Source of the DNA: Citrobacter amalonaticus
Lineage (GTDB): Bacteria > Pseudomonadota > Gammaproteobacteria > Enterobacterales > Enterobacteriaceae
DNA length: 64,000 nucleotides
NCBI RefSeq assembly: GCF_001559075.2
Contig: NZ_CP014015.2
Coordinates: 1,488,001 to 1,552,000 of the forward strand
Direction: 5' to 3'
Shown here in pieces: positions 46,352-54,778 of this stretch (the first letter of the stretch is position 1; each line of letters begins with the position of its first letter). The notes beneath the pieces are model-generated. The model saw only the letters and a program-made list of their open reading frames with translations, was not told where the DNA came from and did no database searches. Position numbers and translations under genes: made by a program.

Positions 46352-47416
46352 CTACTTATGATACTGCGCAGATAAGCGGTGAACCGCCTCAACAAAGACG
46401 CCAGCATGCTCTGGCGGCACATCCTGATGAATGCCGTGGCCGAGGTTAAAAACATGGCCCTCGCCCTGTCCGAAACCGGAGAGGATCGTCGCCACTTCTT
46501 CTTCGATACGCGCCGCAGGCGCATAGAGCATCGATGGATCCATGTTGCCCTGCAAGGCCACTTTATGCCCCACACGACGACGGGCATCGGCAATATCGGT
46601 GGTCCAGTCGAGTCCGAGCGCATCGCAGCCGGTTTCCGCCATGGCTTCCAGCCACTGTCCGCCACCTTTGGTAAATAGCGTCACCGGCACGCGGCGACCG
46701 TCGTTTTCACGCAGCAGGCCATCGACGATTTTGTGCATGTAATACAGCGAGAACTGCTGATAATCGCGCCCGGTCAGCACGCCGCCCCAGGTGTCGAAAA
46801 TCATCACCGACTGTGCGCCCGCCTTGATTTGAGCATTGAGATACAGCGTGACGCTCTTCGCCAGCTTATCAAGCAGCGCATGCAGCGTTTTCGGGTCGGC
46901 ATACATCATCTTTTTAATCACGGTAAAGGCTTTACTGCTTCCGCCTTCCACCATGTAGGTCGCCAGCGTCCACGGACTGCCGGAGAAGCCAATCAGCGGC
47001 ACGTCGCCTTTTAGCTCGCGACGAATCGTGCGTACCGCATTCATCACGTAGCCCAGTTCATCTTCCGGATCGGGAACCGGCAGTTTGTCGACATCGGCTT
47101 TGCAAGCCACCGGAGCGGTGAAACGCGGACCTTCGCCGGCTTCAAAATAGAGCCCCAGCCCCATCGCATCCGGAATGGTCAGGATATCCGAGAAGAGGAT
47201 CGCCGCATCAAGCGGATAACGGCGCAGCGGCTGGAGCGTCACTTCACAGGCCAGCTCGGCATTTTTGCATAGCGACATAAAATCGCCCGCCTCTGCGCGG
47301 GTGGCTTTATATTCCGGTAAATAGCGGCCCGCCTGGCGCATCATCCATACCGGGGTGACATCAACGGGCTGGCGCAGCAGCGCACGCAGATAACGATCGT
47401 TCTTCAGTTCGGTCAT
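46352..47416 (-). CDS. hemE: HemE, uroporphyrinogen decarboxylase
   Basis: 354 residues, the E. coli length. It removes four carboxyl groups from uroporphyrinogen III to give coproporphyrinogen III in heme synthesis. The family signature PVWMMRQAGRYLPEY is at 21-35, with the active-site Arg pair. FSDILTIPDAMG contains the catalytic Asp, and GFSGSPWTLATYM is the second signature. It lies 41 nt after nudC on the same strand. Confidence 0.97.
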   Translation of the reverse strand: MTELKNDRYLRALLRQPVDVTPVWMMRQAGRYLPEYKATRAEAGDFMSLCKNAELACEVTLQPLRRYPLDAAILFSDILTIPDAMGLGLYFEAGEGPRFTAPVACKADVDKLPVPDPEDELGYVMNAVRTIRRELKGDVPLIGFSGSPWTLATYMVEGGSSKAFTVIKKMMYADPKTLHALLDKLAKSVTLYLNAQIKAGAQSVMIFDTWGGVLTGRDYQQFSLYYMHKIVDGLLRENDGRRVPVTLFTKGGGQWLEAMAETGCDALGLDWTTDIADARRRVGHKVALQGNMDPSMLYAPAARIEEEVATILSGFGQGEGHVFNLGHGIHQDVPPEHAGVFVEAVHRLSAQYHK

Positions 47417-47457
47417 TTTTGCAGTTCCTTATTGCGTCAGGCCGTCAGTGTATCATG

Positions 47458-48231
47458 TCATTCATACTCAGCCCGACACATTGCCACGGTATCTTCGATC
47501 AGACGCCGTGCGACGGTGCCTGGCGGCGGCAGGAGCGGTAGATCATCGTAGCGATACCAGTTAGCCTCCAGCAGCTCTTTCGGGTCGATGACGATCTCGC
47601 CGCTGTCATACTCCGCCATAAACGCGGTCATCAGCGACATCGGGAAAGGCCACGGCTGCGAGGTGATATAGCGCAGGTTTTTAATTTTAATGCCGCTCTC
47701 TTCCATCACCTCACGCGCCACCGCCTGTTCCAGGGTTTCACCCACCTCAACAAATCCGGCAAGTACGGTATGTACGCCGTTGCGATGGCGAACGTGTTGG
47801 GCAAGCAGGATCGAATCCTCACGGCGAATGGCGACGATAATGCAGGGGGCGATTTGCGGATAGTAACGTTCCCGGCAGTGGGTACAGAGCATCGCCCACT
47901 CGGTTTTACTCGGCTGCATCGGGTGCCCGCAGTAGCCGCAGAACTTATGCGATCGATAAAACTCCGCCAGTTGCACACCGCGACCCGCCAGTTGAAACAG
48001 CCCCGCATCCTGATCGAGCACCTGACGAACCGATCCCATCTCGTGACGCCGATGCTGTAGCACCAGCCAGACTGGCTCCCCTTCCCACTCTCCGATTTGC
48101 AGCGCTGGCTGCCCGACAAGATCGAAATTTGCCGCGTCGCCGTGTGGCAATTCGCCATGAGGCAACCATAATTTTTGCTCATGGCTGACGATCCACCAGC
48201 CGTGATCTAATTTTTCAATAATACGATCCAT
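47458..48231 (-). CDS. nudC: NudC, NADH pyrophosphatase/RNA deNADding hydrolase
   Basis: 257 residues. The zinc ribbon CGYC...CTHC (about 98-119) is followed by the Nudix box GFVEVGETLEQAVAREVMEE (near 159-178) with its metal-binding Glu residues. The C-terminal SQPWPFPMSLM motif is diagnostic of the NADH pyrophosphatase subfamily. The enzyme hydrolyses NADH and removes NAD caps from RNA. It is divergent from rsd. Confidence 0.96.
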   Translation of the reverse strand: MDRIIEKLDHGWWIVSHEQKLWLPHGELPHGDAANFDLVGQPALQIGEWEGEPVWLVLQHRRHEMGSVRQVLDQDAGLFQLAGRGVQLAEFYRSHKFCGYCGHPMQPSKTEWAMLCTHCRERYYPQIAPCIIVAIRREDSILLAQHVRHRNGVHTVLAGFVEVGETLEQAVAREVMEESGIKIKNLRYITSQPWPFPMSLMTAFMAEYDSGEIVIDPKELLEANWYRYDDLPLLPPPGTVARRLIEDTVAMCRAEYE

Positions 48232-48328
48232 AGCTCTTGCACTACCTTTGCTTCACTGGCATGTTGATAACATTATTTTTACAATTCCTGCGTGAGCAGT
48301 TTTTAAATCTACACTTGCGGAGTCAATC

Positions 48329-48817
48329 ATGCTAAACCAGCTGGAAGACCTGACAGAGCGCGTCAGAGGAAGTAACAAACTGGTTGATCGCTGGCTACAT
48401 ATACGTAAGCATCTGCTCGTGGCTTACTACAATCTGGTTGGCATTAAGCCTGGCAAAGAATCGTACATGCGGCTGAATGAAAAAGCGCTGGATGATTTTT
48501 GTCAGAGCCTGGTCGACTACCTTTCCACCGGACACTTCAGTATTTATGAACGTATTCTGCATAAATTGGAAGGTAACGGGCAGCTTTTAAAAGCGACAAA
48601 AATTTGGCCGCTACTGGAAGCTAACACACAACGCATCATGGACTACTATGACTCCAGCCTGGAAACGGCGATTGATCACGATAACTGCCTGGAGTTTCAA
48701 CAGGTTTTATCCGATCTCGGCGAAGCGCTGGAAGCCCGATTTGCGCTGGAAGATAAGCTGATCATGCTGGTCTTTGACGCCATGCATGACAATGCGGTCA
48801 TTAAACGTCCTGCTTGA
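48329..48817 (+). CDS. rsd: Rsd, anti-sigma70 factor
   Basis: 162 residues (158 in E. coli). It is all-helical, of the Rsd/AlgQ family, and binds region 4 of sigma70 in stationary phase; it also stimulates SpoT together with HPr in E. coli. The conserved WLHIRKHLLVAYYNLVGIKP (22-41) and CQSLVDYLSTGHFSIYERIL stretches are present. The last few residues (DAMHDNAVIKRPA) are slightly longer than in E. coli. It sits in its usual place between nudC and thiC. Confidence 0.95.
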   Translation: MLNQLEDLTERVRGSNKLVDRWLHIRKHLLVAYYNLVGIKPGKESYMRLNEKALDDFCQSLVDYLSTGHFSIYERILHKLEGNGQLLKATKIWPLLEANTQRIMDYYDSSLETAIDHDNCLEFQQVLSDLGEALEARFALEDKLIMLVFDAMHDNAVIKRPA

Positions 48818-48872
48818 GTTCGGCGCACATAACGCGTAATTTACCCCTATTGCCTCTTATCAGAGGTTACAT

Positions 48873-48965
48873 CTTGTCGGAGTGCCTGGTGTGAAAACAC
48901 CGGCTGAGACCGTTAATTCGGGATCCGCGGAACCTGATCAGGTTAAAACCTGCGAAGGGAACAAG
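48873..48965 (+). promoter_or_regulatory. TPP riboswitch (THI element) controlling thiC
   Basis: P1 pairs CTTGT (48873-48877) with ACAAG (48961-48965). The conserved core GGCTGAGACC and ACCTGATCAGGTTAAAACC and the closing TGCGAAGGGA are all present. It lies 98 nt before thiC. The enterobacterial thiC switch reduces translation and transcription when thiamine pyrophosphate binds. Confidence 0.95.
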
Positions 48966-49062
48966 AGTAATTCTGCTTTATGCGTAAGCCTTAACGGGCG
49001 GCGCACACCTATTACTCCTCCGTCGTCTGACAAGCCATCTCCTTACTTTTTTGGAATGAGCT

Positions 49063-50964
49063 ATGTCTGCAACTACCCCTAAATTGTCCCGCCGCGAACA
49101 GCGCGCGCAAGCACAACACTTTATCGATACGCTGGAAGGCACCGCTTTCCCGAACTCCAGACGCATCTACATCACCGGCTCGACGAGCGATATCCGCATT
49201 CCGATGCGAGAGATCCAGCTTAGCCCGACGCTCATCGGCGGCAGCAAAGCGGAGCCGCAGTTTGAAGAAAACGAAGCGATTCCGGTGTACGACACGTCCG
49301 GTCCCTACGGCGATCCCGAGGTGGCGATCAACGTTCAGCAGGGTCTGGCGAAGCTGCGCCAACCGTGGATTGACGCCCGTCACGACAGCGAGGTGCTGAC
49401 CGATCGGAGCTCAGCATACACCAAAGCACGCCTGGCCGACGACGGTCTGGACGAGCTGCGCTTCACCGGCTTGCTGACGCCAAAACGCGCCAAAGCGGGT
49501 AAATGCGTGACTCAGTTGCACTACGCCCGCCAGGGGATCGTCACCCCGGAAATGGAATTTATCGCCATTCGTGAAAACATGGGCCGTGAACGCATCTGCA
49601 GTGAAGTGTTACGCCAGCAGCATCCGGGCGAAGGATTTGGCGCACGCCTGCCGGAGAACATCACGCCGGAATTTGTGCGTGATGAAGTGGCCGCCGGACG
49701 GGCGATCATCCCTGCCAACATCAACCACCCGGAATCTGAGCCCATGATTATTGGCCGTAACTTCCTGGTAAAAGTGAATGCCAACATCGGTAATTCCGCC
49801 GTCACCTCCTCCATTGAAGAAGAAGTGGAGAAACTGGTGTGGTCAACGCGCTGGGGAGCGGACACCGTAATGGACCTCTCCACCGGTCGCTATATTCACG
49901 AAACCCGTGAGTGGATCCTGCGTAACAGTCCGGTGCCGATCGGCACCGTACCGATCTACCAGGCGCTGGAGAAGGTCAACGGGATCGCCGAAGATCTGAC
50001 CTGGGAAGCCTTCCGCGATACGCTGCTGGAGCAGGCCGAACAGGGGGTGGACTACTTCACCATCCATGCCGGGGTGCTGCTGCGCTATGTGCCGATGACC
50101 GCGAAACGTCTGACAGGGATTGTCTCGCGCGGGGGATCCATTATGGCGAAATGGTGTCTCTCTCATCACAAAGAGAACTTCCTCTACCAGCACTTCCGCG
50201 AGATTTGTGAAATCTGCGCCGCCTATGACGTATCGCTGTCGCTTGGCGATGGCCTGCGTCCGGGTTCCCTTCAGGACGCCAACGACGAGGCGCAATTCTC
50301 GGAGCTGCATACGCTGGGGGAACTGACGAAGATCGCCTGGGAATACGATGTGCAGGTGATGATTGAAGGCCCGGGCCACGTGCCGATGCAGATGATCCGT
50401 CGCAATATGACCGAAGAGCTGGAGCACTGTCACGAAGCGCCATTCTACACCTTAGGCCCACTAACCACCGATATCGCACCGGGTTACGACCATTTTACCT
50501 CAGGGATTGGCGCGGCGATGATCGGCTGGTTTGGCTGCGCGATGCTCTGCTACGTCACGCCGAAAGAGCACCTCGGGCTGCCGAACAAAGAAGATGTCAA
50601 ACAGGGGCTGATTACCTACAAGATTGCCGCCCATGCCGCCGACCTGGCGAAAGGGCATCCGGGGGCGCAAATCCGTGATAACGCGATGTCGAAAGCGCGC
50701 TTTGAATTCCGCTGGGAAGACCAGTTTAATCTGGCGCTCGACCCGTTCACCGCCCGCGCCTACCACGACGAAACCCTGCCCCAGGAATCCGGCAAAGTGG
50801 CGCACTTCTGCTCCATGTGCGGCCCGAAATTCTGCTCAATGAAAATCAGCCAGGAGGTTCGTGACTACGCCGCCGCCCAGACGATCGAAGTGGGAATGGC
50901 AGATATGTCAGAAAACTTCCGCGCCAAAGGCGGAGAAATCTACCTCAAACGGGAGAAAGCCTGA
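49063..50964 (+). CDS. thiC: ThiC, phosphomethylpyrimidine synthase
   Basis: 633 residues (631 in E. coli). It is a radical-SAM enzyme that rearranges aminoimidazole ribotide to hydroxymethylpyrimidine phosphate. The unusual iron-sulfur motif CSMCGPKFC (Cx2Cx4C) lies close to the C-terminus, as typical for ThiC, and MIEGPGHVPM lies in the barrel. It is the first gene of thiCEFSGH behind the TPP riboswitch. Its stop overlaps thiE by one base. Confidence 0.97.
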   Translation: MSATTPKLSRREQRAQAQHFIDTLEGTAFPNSRRIYITGSTSDIRIPMREIQLSPTLIGGSKAEPQFEENEAIPVYDTSGPYGDPEVAINVQQGLAKLRQPWIDARHDSEVLTDRSSAYTKARLADDGLDELRFTGLLTPKRAKAGKCVTQLHYARQGIVTPEMEFIAIRENMGRERICSEVLRQQHPGEGFGARLPENITPEFVRDEVAAGRAIIPANINHPESEPMIIGRNFLVKVNANIGNSAVTSSIEEEVEKLVWSTRWGADTVMDLSTGRYIHETREWILRNSPVPIGTVPIYQALEKVNGIAEDLTWEAFRDTLLEQAEQGVDYFTIHAGVLLRYVPMTAKRLTGIVSRGGSIMAKWCLSHHKENFLYQHFREICEICAAYDVSLSLGDGLRPGSLQDANDEAQFSELHTLGELTKIAWEYDVQVMIEGPGHVPMQMIRRNMTEELEHCHEAPFYTLGPLTTDIAPGYDHFTSGIGAAMIGWFGCAMLCYVTPKEHLGLPNKEDVKQGLITYKIAAHAADLAKGHPGAQIRDNAMSKARFEFRWEDQFNLALDPFTARAYHDETLPQESGKVAHFCSMCGPKFCSMKISQEVRDYAAAQTIEVGMADMSENFRAKGGEIYLKREKA

Positions 50965-51599
50965 TGGTTCAACCTGATTTCCCGACAGTTCCTTTTCGCC
51001 TGGGCCTCTATCCGGTTGTCGACAGCGTGGCGTGGATCGCGCGTCTGCTCGACGCTGGCGTGCAGACGCTTCAGCTGCGCATCAAAGATAAGCGCGATGA
51101 AGAGGTGGAAGCCGATGTGGTTGCCGCTATCGAACTGGGGCGGAAATACAACGCCCGTCTGTTTATTAACGATTACTGGCGGCTGGCGATCAAACACCGT
51201 GCATATGGCGTGCATCTGGGTCAGGAAGATCTGGAAACCACCGATCTGAAGGCGATTCAGGCGGCAGGATTACGCCTGGGCGTCTCGACGCACGACGATA
51301 TGGAGATCGACGTGGCGCTGGCGGCACGTCCCTCCTACATCGCGCTGGGCCATGTCTTCCCGACGCAGACTAAGCAGATGCCGTCTGCGCCGCAGGGACT
51401 GGAGCAACTCGCGCGGCATATCAATCGCCTGAACGATTACCCAACCGTCGCCATTGGCGGGATCAGCCTGGAGCGCGCGCCCGCAGTGCTGGCGACTGGC
51501 GTAGGGAGTATTGCGGTGGTCAGCGCCATTACCCAGGCCGAAGACTGGCGAGCAGCCACCGCGCAGTTGCTGGCAATAGCAGGAGCAGGCGATGAATGA
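50964..51599 (+). CDS. thiE: ThiE, thiamine phosphate synthase
   Basis: 211-residue TIM barrel that joins the pyrimidine and thiazole halves into thiamine phosphate. Visible motifs include the pyrophosphate-binding LQLRIKDK, FINDYWRLA and the GVHLGQEDL loop. VAIGGISLERAP and VGSIAVVSAI form the thiazole phosphate site. Its ATG overlaps the thiC stop, and its end overlaps thiF by 8 nt, so expression is coupled. Confidence 0.96.
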   Translation: MVQPDFPTVPFRLGLYPVVDSVAWIARLLDAGVQTLQLRIKDKRDEEVEADVVAAIELGRKYNARLFINDYWRLAIKHRAYGVHLGQEDLETTDLKAIQAAGLRLGVSTHDDMEIDVALAARPSYIALGHVFPTQTKQMPSAPQGLEQLARHINRLNDYPTVAIGGISLERAPAVLATGVGSIAVVSAITQAEDWRAATAQLLAIAGAGDE

Positions 51600-52350
51600 T
51601 CGTGACTTTATGCGCTATAGCCGTCAGATCCTGCTGGGCGATATCGCTATTGACGGTCAGCAAAAGCTGCTTGCCAGCCGTGTGCTGATCGTCGGGCTGG
51701 GCGGATTAGGCTCACCGGCCGCGCTGTATCTGGCAGGCGCCGGTGTCGGCACGCTGGTGCTGGCTGACGACGATGACGTTCACCTCAGCAATCTGCAACG
51801 GCAGATCCTGTTCACCACGGATGATATTGCCCGCGCTAAATCGCAGGTTGCACAGCAGCGGTTGGCACGACTCAATCCGGATATCGAACTGCTCTCACTG
51901 ACGCAGCGTCTGAGTGGAGAGGCGCTCAGACATGCGGTAGCGCAAGCGGATGTCGTGCTCGACTGCACCGACAACATGGCGACGCGTCAGGAAATTAACG
52001 CCGCCTGCGTGGCGCTTGATACCCCGCTGATTACCGCCAGCGCGGTCGGTTTTGGCGGCCAGTTGATGGTGTTGACGCCGCCGTGGACGCAAGGCTGCTA
52101 TCGCTGCTTATGGCCAGACGACGCAGAACCCGAGCGCAACTGTCGTACGGCGGGCGTTGTCGGTCCCGTCGTCGGGGTGATGGGGACCCTGCAGGCGCTG
52201 GAAGCGATCAAACTGCTCAGCGGTATGGAGATACCCGGCGGCGAACTGCGCCTGTTTGACGGCAAAACCAGTCAGTGGCGCAGCCTGGCATTACACCGCG
52301 CCAGCGGGTGTCCGGTGTGTGGAGGGCGACATGCGAATACAGTTCAATGA
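51592..52350 (+). CDS. thiF: ThiF, ThiS adenylyltransferase
   Basis: 252-residue E1-like enzyme that adenylates the C-terminal glycine of ThiS for sulfur transfer. The ATP loop is GLGGLGSPAALYLAGAG (about 33-49). The zinc ligands are CYRC (near 169-172) and the C-terminal CPVCGG pair, and the thiol Cys lies in ERNCRTAG. It overlaps both thiE (8 nt) and thiS (20 nt). Confidence 0.96.
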   Translation: MNDRDFMRYSRQILLGDIAIDGQQKLLASRVLIVGLGGLGSPAALYLAGAGVGTLVLADDDDVHLSNLQRQILFTTDDIARAKSQVAQQRLARLNPDIELLSLTQRLSGEALRHAVAQADVVLDCTDNMATRQEINAACVALDTPLITASAVGFGGQLMVLTPPWTQGCYRCLWPDDAEPERNCRTAGVVGPVVGVMGTLQALEAIKLLSGMEIPGGELRLFDGKTSQWRSLALHRASGCPVCGGRHANTVQ

Positions 52351-52531
52351 TGAGCCAATGCAGTGTGCAGAGGGACTCTCCGTGCATACGCTGCTGATTC
52401 AATTGAATCAGTTAAAACCCGGCGCCGCACTGGCGCTGAATCAACAGATCCTGCCCCGCGAGCAGTGGGAGCAGCACATCGTGCAGGAAGGCGACCAGAT
52501 CCTGCTTTTTCAGGTTATCGCGGGGGGTTGA
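52331..52531 (+). CDS. thiS: ThiS, thiazole-synthesis sulfur carrier
   Basis: 66-residue ubiquitin-like protein beginning MRIQFNDEPMQC and ending in the required diglycine (VIAGG). The start is the ATG within the thiF 3' end, preceded by GGAGGG; the longer in-frame reading from 52256 is thiF sequence. ThiF activates its C-terminus, which then carries sulfur as thiocarboxylate to ThiG. Confidence 0.96.
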   Translation: MRIQFNDEPMQCAEGLSVHTLLIQLNQLKPGAALALNQQILPREQWEQHIVQEGDQILLFQVIAGG

Positions 52532-52532
52532 C

Positions 52533-53303
52533 ATGTTACGTATTGCAGATAAAACGTTTGATTCGCATCTGTTCACGGGTACGGGTAAGTTTGCATCACC
52601 AGCATTAATGATTGACGCGATCCGCGCCTCCGGTAGCCAACTGGTGACGCTGGCCATGAAGCGTGTGGATTTACGCCAGCATAATGACGCCATCCTGGCT
52701 CCCCTTATCGACGCGGGCGTCACGTTGCTGCCCAACACGTCCGGGGCGAAAACGGCGGAAGAGGCAATCTTTGCCGCACAACTAGCGCGCGAGGCGCTCG
52801 GTACCCATTGGCTGAAGCTGGAAATTCACCCCGATGCGCGCTGGTTATTGCCGGATCCCATTGAAACGCTGAAAGCTGCCGAGGCGCTGGTAAAACAAGG
52901 ATTTGTGGTGCTGCCTTACTGCGGTGCGGATCCGGTACTGTGCAAACGGCTGGAAGAGGTGGGCTGTGCAGCGGTAATGCCGCTCGGCGCGCCGATTGGC
53001 TCTAATCAGGGGCTGGAAACCCGGGCCATGCTGGAGATCATTATCCAGCAGTCCACCGTTCCGGTGGTGGTGGATGCCGGAATCGGCGTGCCCAGCCACG
53101 CCACGCAGGCGCTGGAAATGGGCGCGGACGCGGTGCTGGTGAATACGGCGATTGCCGTGGCGGACGATCCGGTGATGATGGCCCGCGCTTTCCGTCTGGC
53201 GGTGGACGCAGGTCTTCTGGCGCGTCAGGCTGGACCGGGTCGCCGCAGCCGTCAGGCGCAGGCCACCAGCCCGCTGACCGGTTTTCTGGAGGCTTCAGCA
53301 TGA
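52533..53303 (+). CDS. thiG: ThiG, thiazole synthase
   Basis: 256-residue TIM barrel forming the thiazole ring from deoxyxylulose phosphate, dehydroglycine and ThiS thiocarboxylate. The Schiff-base Lys lies in HWLKLEIHPD (near 96), and the phosphate sites are in VVVDAGIGVPSHA and GADAVLVNTAIA. It begins one base after thiS and overlaps thiH by four (ATGA). Confidence 0.96.
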   Translation: MLRIADKTFDSHLFTGTGKFASPALMIDAIRASGSQLVTLAMKRVDLRQHNDAILAPLIDAGVTLLPNTSGAKTAEEAIFAAQLAREALGTHWLKLEIHPDARWLLPDPIETLKAAEALVKQGFVVLPYCGADPVLCKRLEEVGCAAVMPLGAPIGSNQGLETRAMLEIIIQQSTVPVVVDAGIGVPSHATQALEMGADAVLVNTAIAVADDPVMMARAFRLAVDAGLLARQAGPGRRSRQAQATSPLTGFLEASA

Positions 53304-54433
53304 AAACGTTCACCGATCGCTGGCAGCAACTCGACTGGGACGACATCCGCCTGCGCATCAACAGCAAAACGTCTGCTGACGTTGAGCGGGCGCTAAATGC
53401 GCCCCACCCCAGCCGCGACGATATGATGGCACTGCTGTCACCTGCCGCGAGCGCATACCTTGAACCGCTGGCACAACAGGCGCAGAAGCTAACCCGCCAG
53501 CGCTTCGGCAATACGGTGAGCTTTTACGTCCCGCTGTATCTCTCCAATCTGTGCGCTAACGACTGTACCTACTGTGGTTTTTCAATGAGTAACCGCATCA
53601 AGCGCAAAACGCTGGATGACGCGGAAATTGCCCGCGAATGCGCGGCGATCCGCGAGTTGGGTTTCGAGCATCTCCTGCTGGTCACCGGCGAGCATCAGGC
53701 AAAGGTCGGGATGGACTATTTCCGTCGCCACTTACCCACCATTCGCCAGCAGTTTTCGTCATTACAGATGGAGGTTCAGCCGTTAGCCGAGGCGGAATAT
53801 GCCGAACTGAAAACGCTGGGGCTCGACGGAGTGATGGTCTATCAGGAGACGTATCACGAAGCAATGTACGCCCAGCACCATCTGAAGGGGAAAAAACAGG
53901 ATTTCTTCTGGCGTCTGGAAACCCCGGACCGGCTGGGGCGCGCGGGTATCGACAAAATCGGCCTCGGGGCACTGATTGGTCTTTCCGACAACTGGCGGGT
54001 GGATTGCTATATGGTTGCTGAGCATCTGCTGTGGCTTCAGCAGCATTACTGGCAAAGCCGCTACTCGATTTCGTTCCCACGCTTGCGCCCATGCGCTGGC
54101 GGTATTGAGCCCGCCTCAATCATGGATGAGCGTCAACTGGTACAAACCATTTGCGCGTTCCGTCTGCTGGCGCCGGAGATTGAGTTGTCGTTGTCTACGC
54201 GGGAATCGCCCTGGTTTCGTGACCACGTGATCCCGCTGGCGATTAACAATGTCAGCGCGTTCTCGAAAACCCAGCCTGGCGGATATGCGGACGATCACCC
54301 CGAACTGGAACAGTTCGCGCCGCATGACAACCGCCGTCCCGAAACTGTCGCCGATGCGCTTTCCGCGCAGGGGCTTCAGCCGGTATGGAAGGACTGGGAT
54401 GCGTATCTGGGGCGCGCTTCGCAAAGGCTATGA
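53300..54433 (+). CDS. thiH: ThiH, tyrosine lyase (radical SAM)
   Basis: 377 residues, the E. coli length. The radical-SAM cluster motif CANDCTYCGF (Cx3Cx2C) lies near 85-92. The enzyme splits tyrosine to dehydroglycine and p-cresol to supply the thiazole precursor, and forms a complex with ThiG. It is last in the operon and followed by two hairpin terminators. Confidence 0.96.
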   Translation: MKTFTDRWQQLDWDDIRLRINSKTSADVERALNAPHPSRDDMMALLSPAASAYLEPLAQQAQKLTRQRFGNTVSFYVPLYLSNLCANDCTYCGFSMSNRIKRKTLDDAEIARECAAIRELGFEHLLLVTGEHQAKVGMDYFRRHLPTIRQQFSSLQMEVQPLAEAEYAELKTLGLDGVMVYQETYHEAMYAQHHLKGKKQDFFWRLETPDRLGRAGIDKIGLGALIGLSDNWRVDCYMVAEHLLWLQQHYWQSRYSISFPRLRPCAGGIEPASIMDERQLVQTICAFRLLAPEIELSLSTRESPWFRDHVIPLAINNVSAFSKTQPGGYADDHPELEQFAPHDNRRPETVADALSAQGLQPVWKDWDAYLGRASQRL

Positions 54434-54452
54434 ACCGCCTTGCAAAGGCGGT
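54434..54452 (+). terminator. thi operon terminator, first hairpin
   Basis: ACCGCCTT/AAGGCGGT stem with a 3-nt loop starting at the end of thiH, followed by AACTCTTTT. It is a compact intrinsic terminator. Confidence 0.75.
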
Positions 54453-54778
54453 AACTCTTTTACGAGCCGCGACGAAAGAGAGAAAACGAGAGGTTGTCGC
54501 TAGCCTCTCACTTTTTTAACGTATCACTGTCAGCCGTAGCGCTGTCCAGGGCGAAAAGCTTCTTCCTCGTTTCGCCCTGCCTTCACCGAAATCAGCGAGA
54601 TAAAACGCCAATTTCAGCCAAAAATGGCCACTGGGGTGTACACTTCTTAAGATAAATCATCTCGACTTATATCAGCGAGATTATAATTGCCTACATTCTT
54701 TCCTGATATGCAGAGCCACGTTGCTGGCTTCACTTCGCACTTCTCTTCAGGATTTACACTTTCTGGATAAGTACAGTA
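54453..54778. other. Intergenic region between thiH and the diguanylate cyclase, with a second hairpin
   Basis: A second terminator-like hairpin (GAGAGG/CCTCTC, 54488-54509) followed by six T lies 36 nt after the first. In E. coli the small RNA SroH maps near this junction, so the second terminator could belong to a short transcript; no homology can be asserted here. The remainder is AT-rich and should contain the promoter of the GGDEF gene. Confidence 0.5.
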
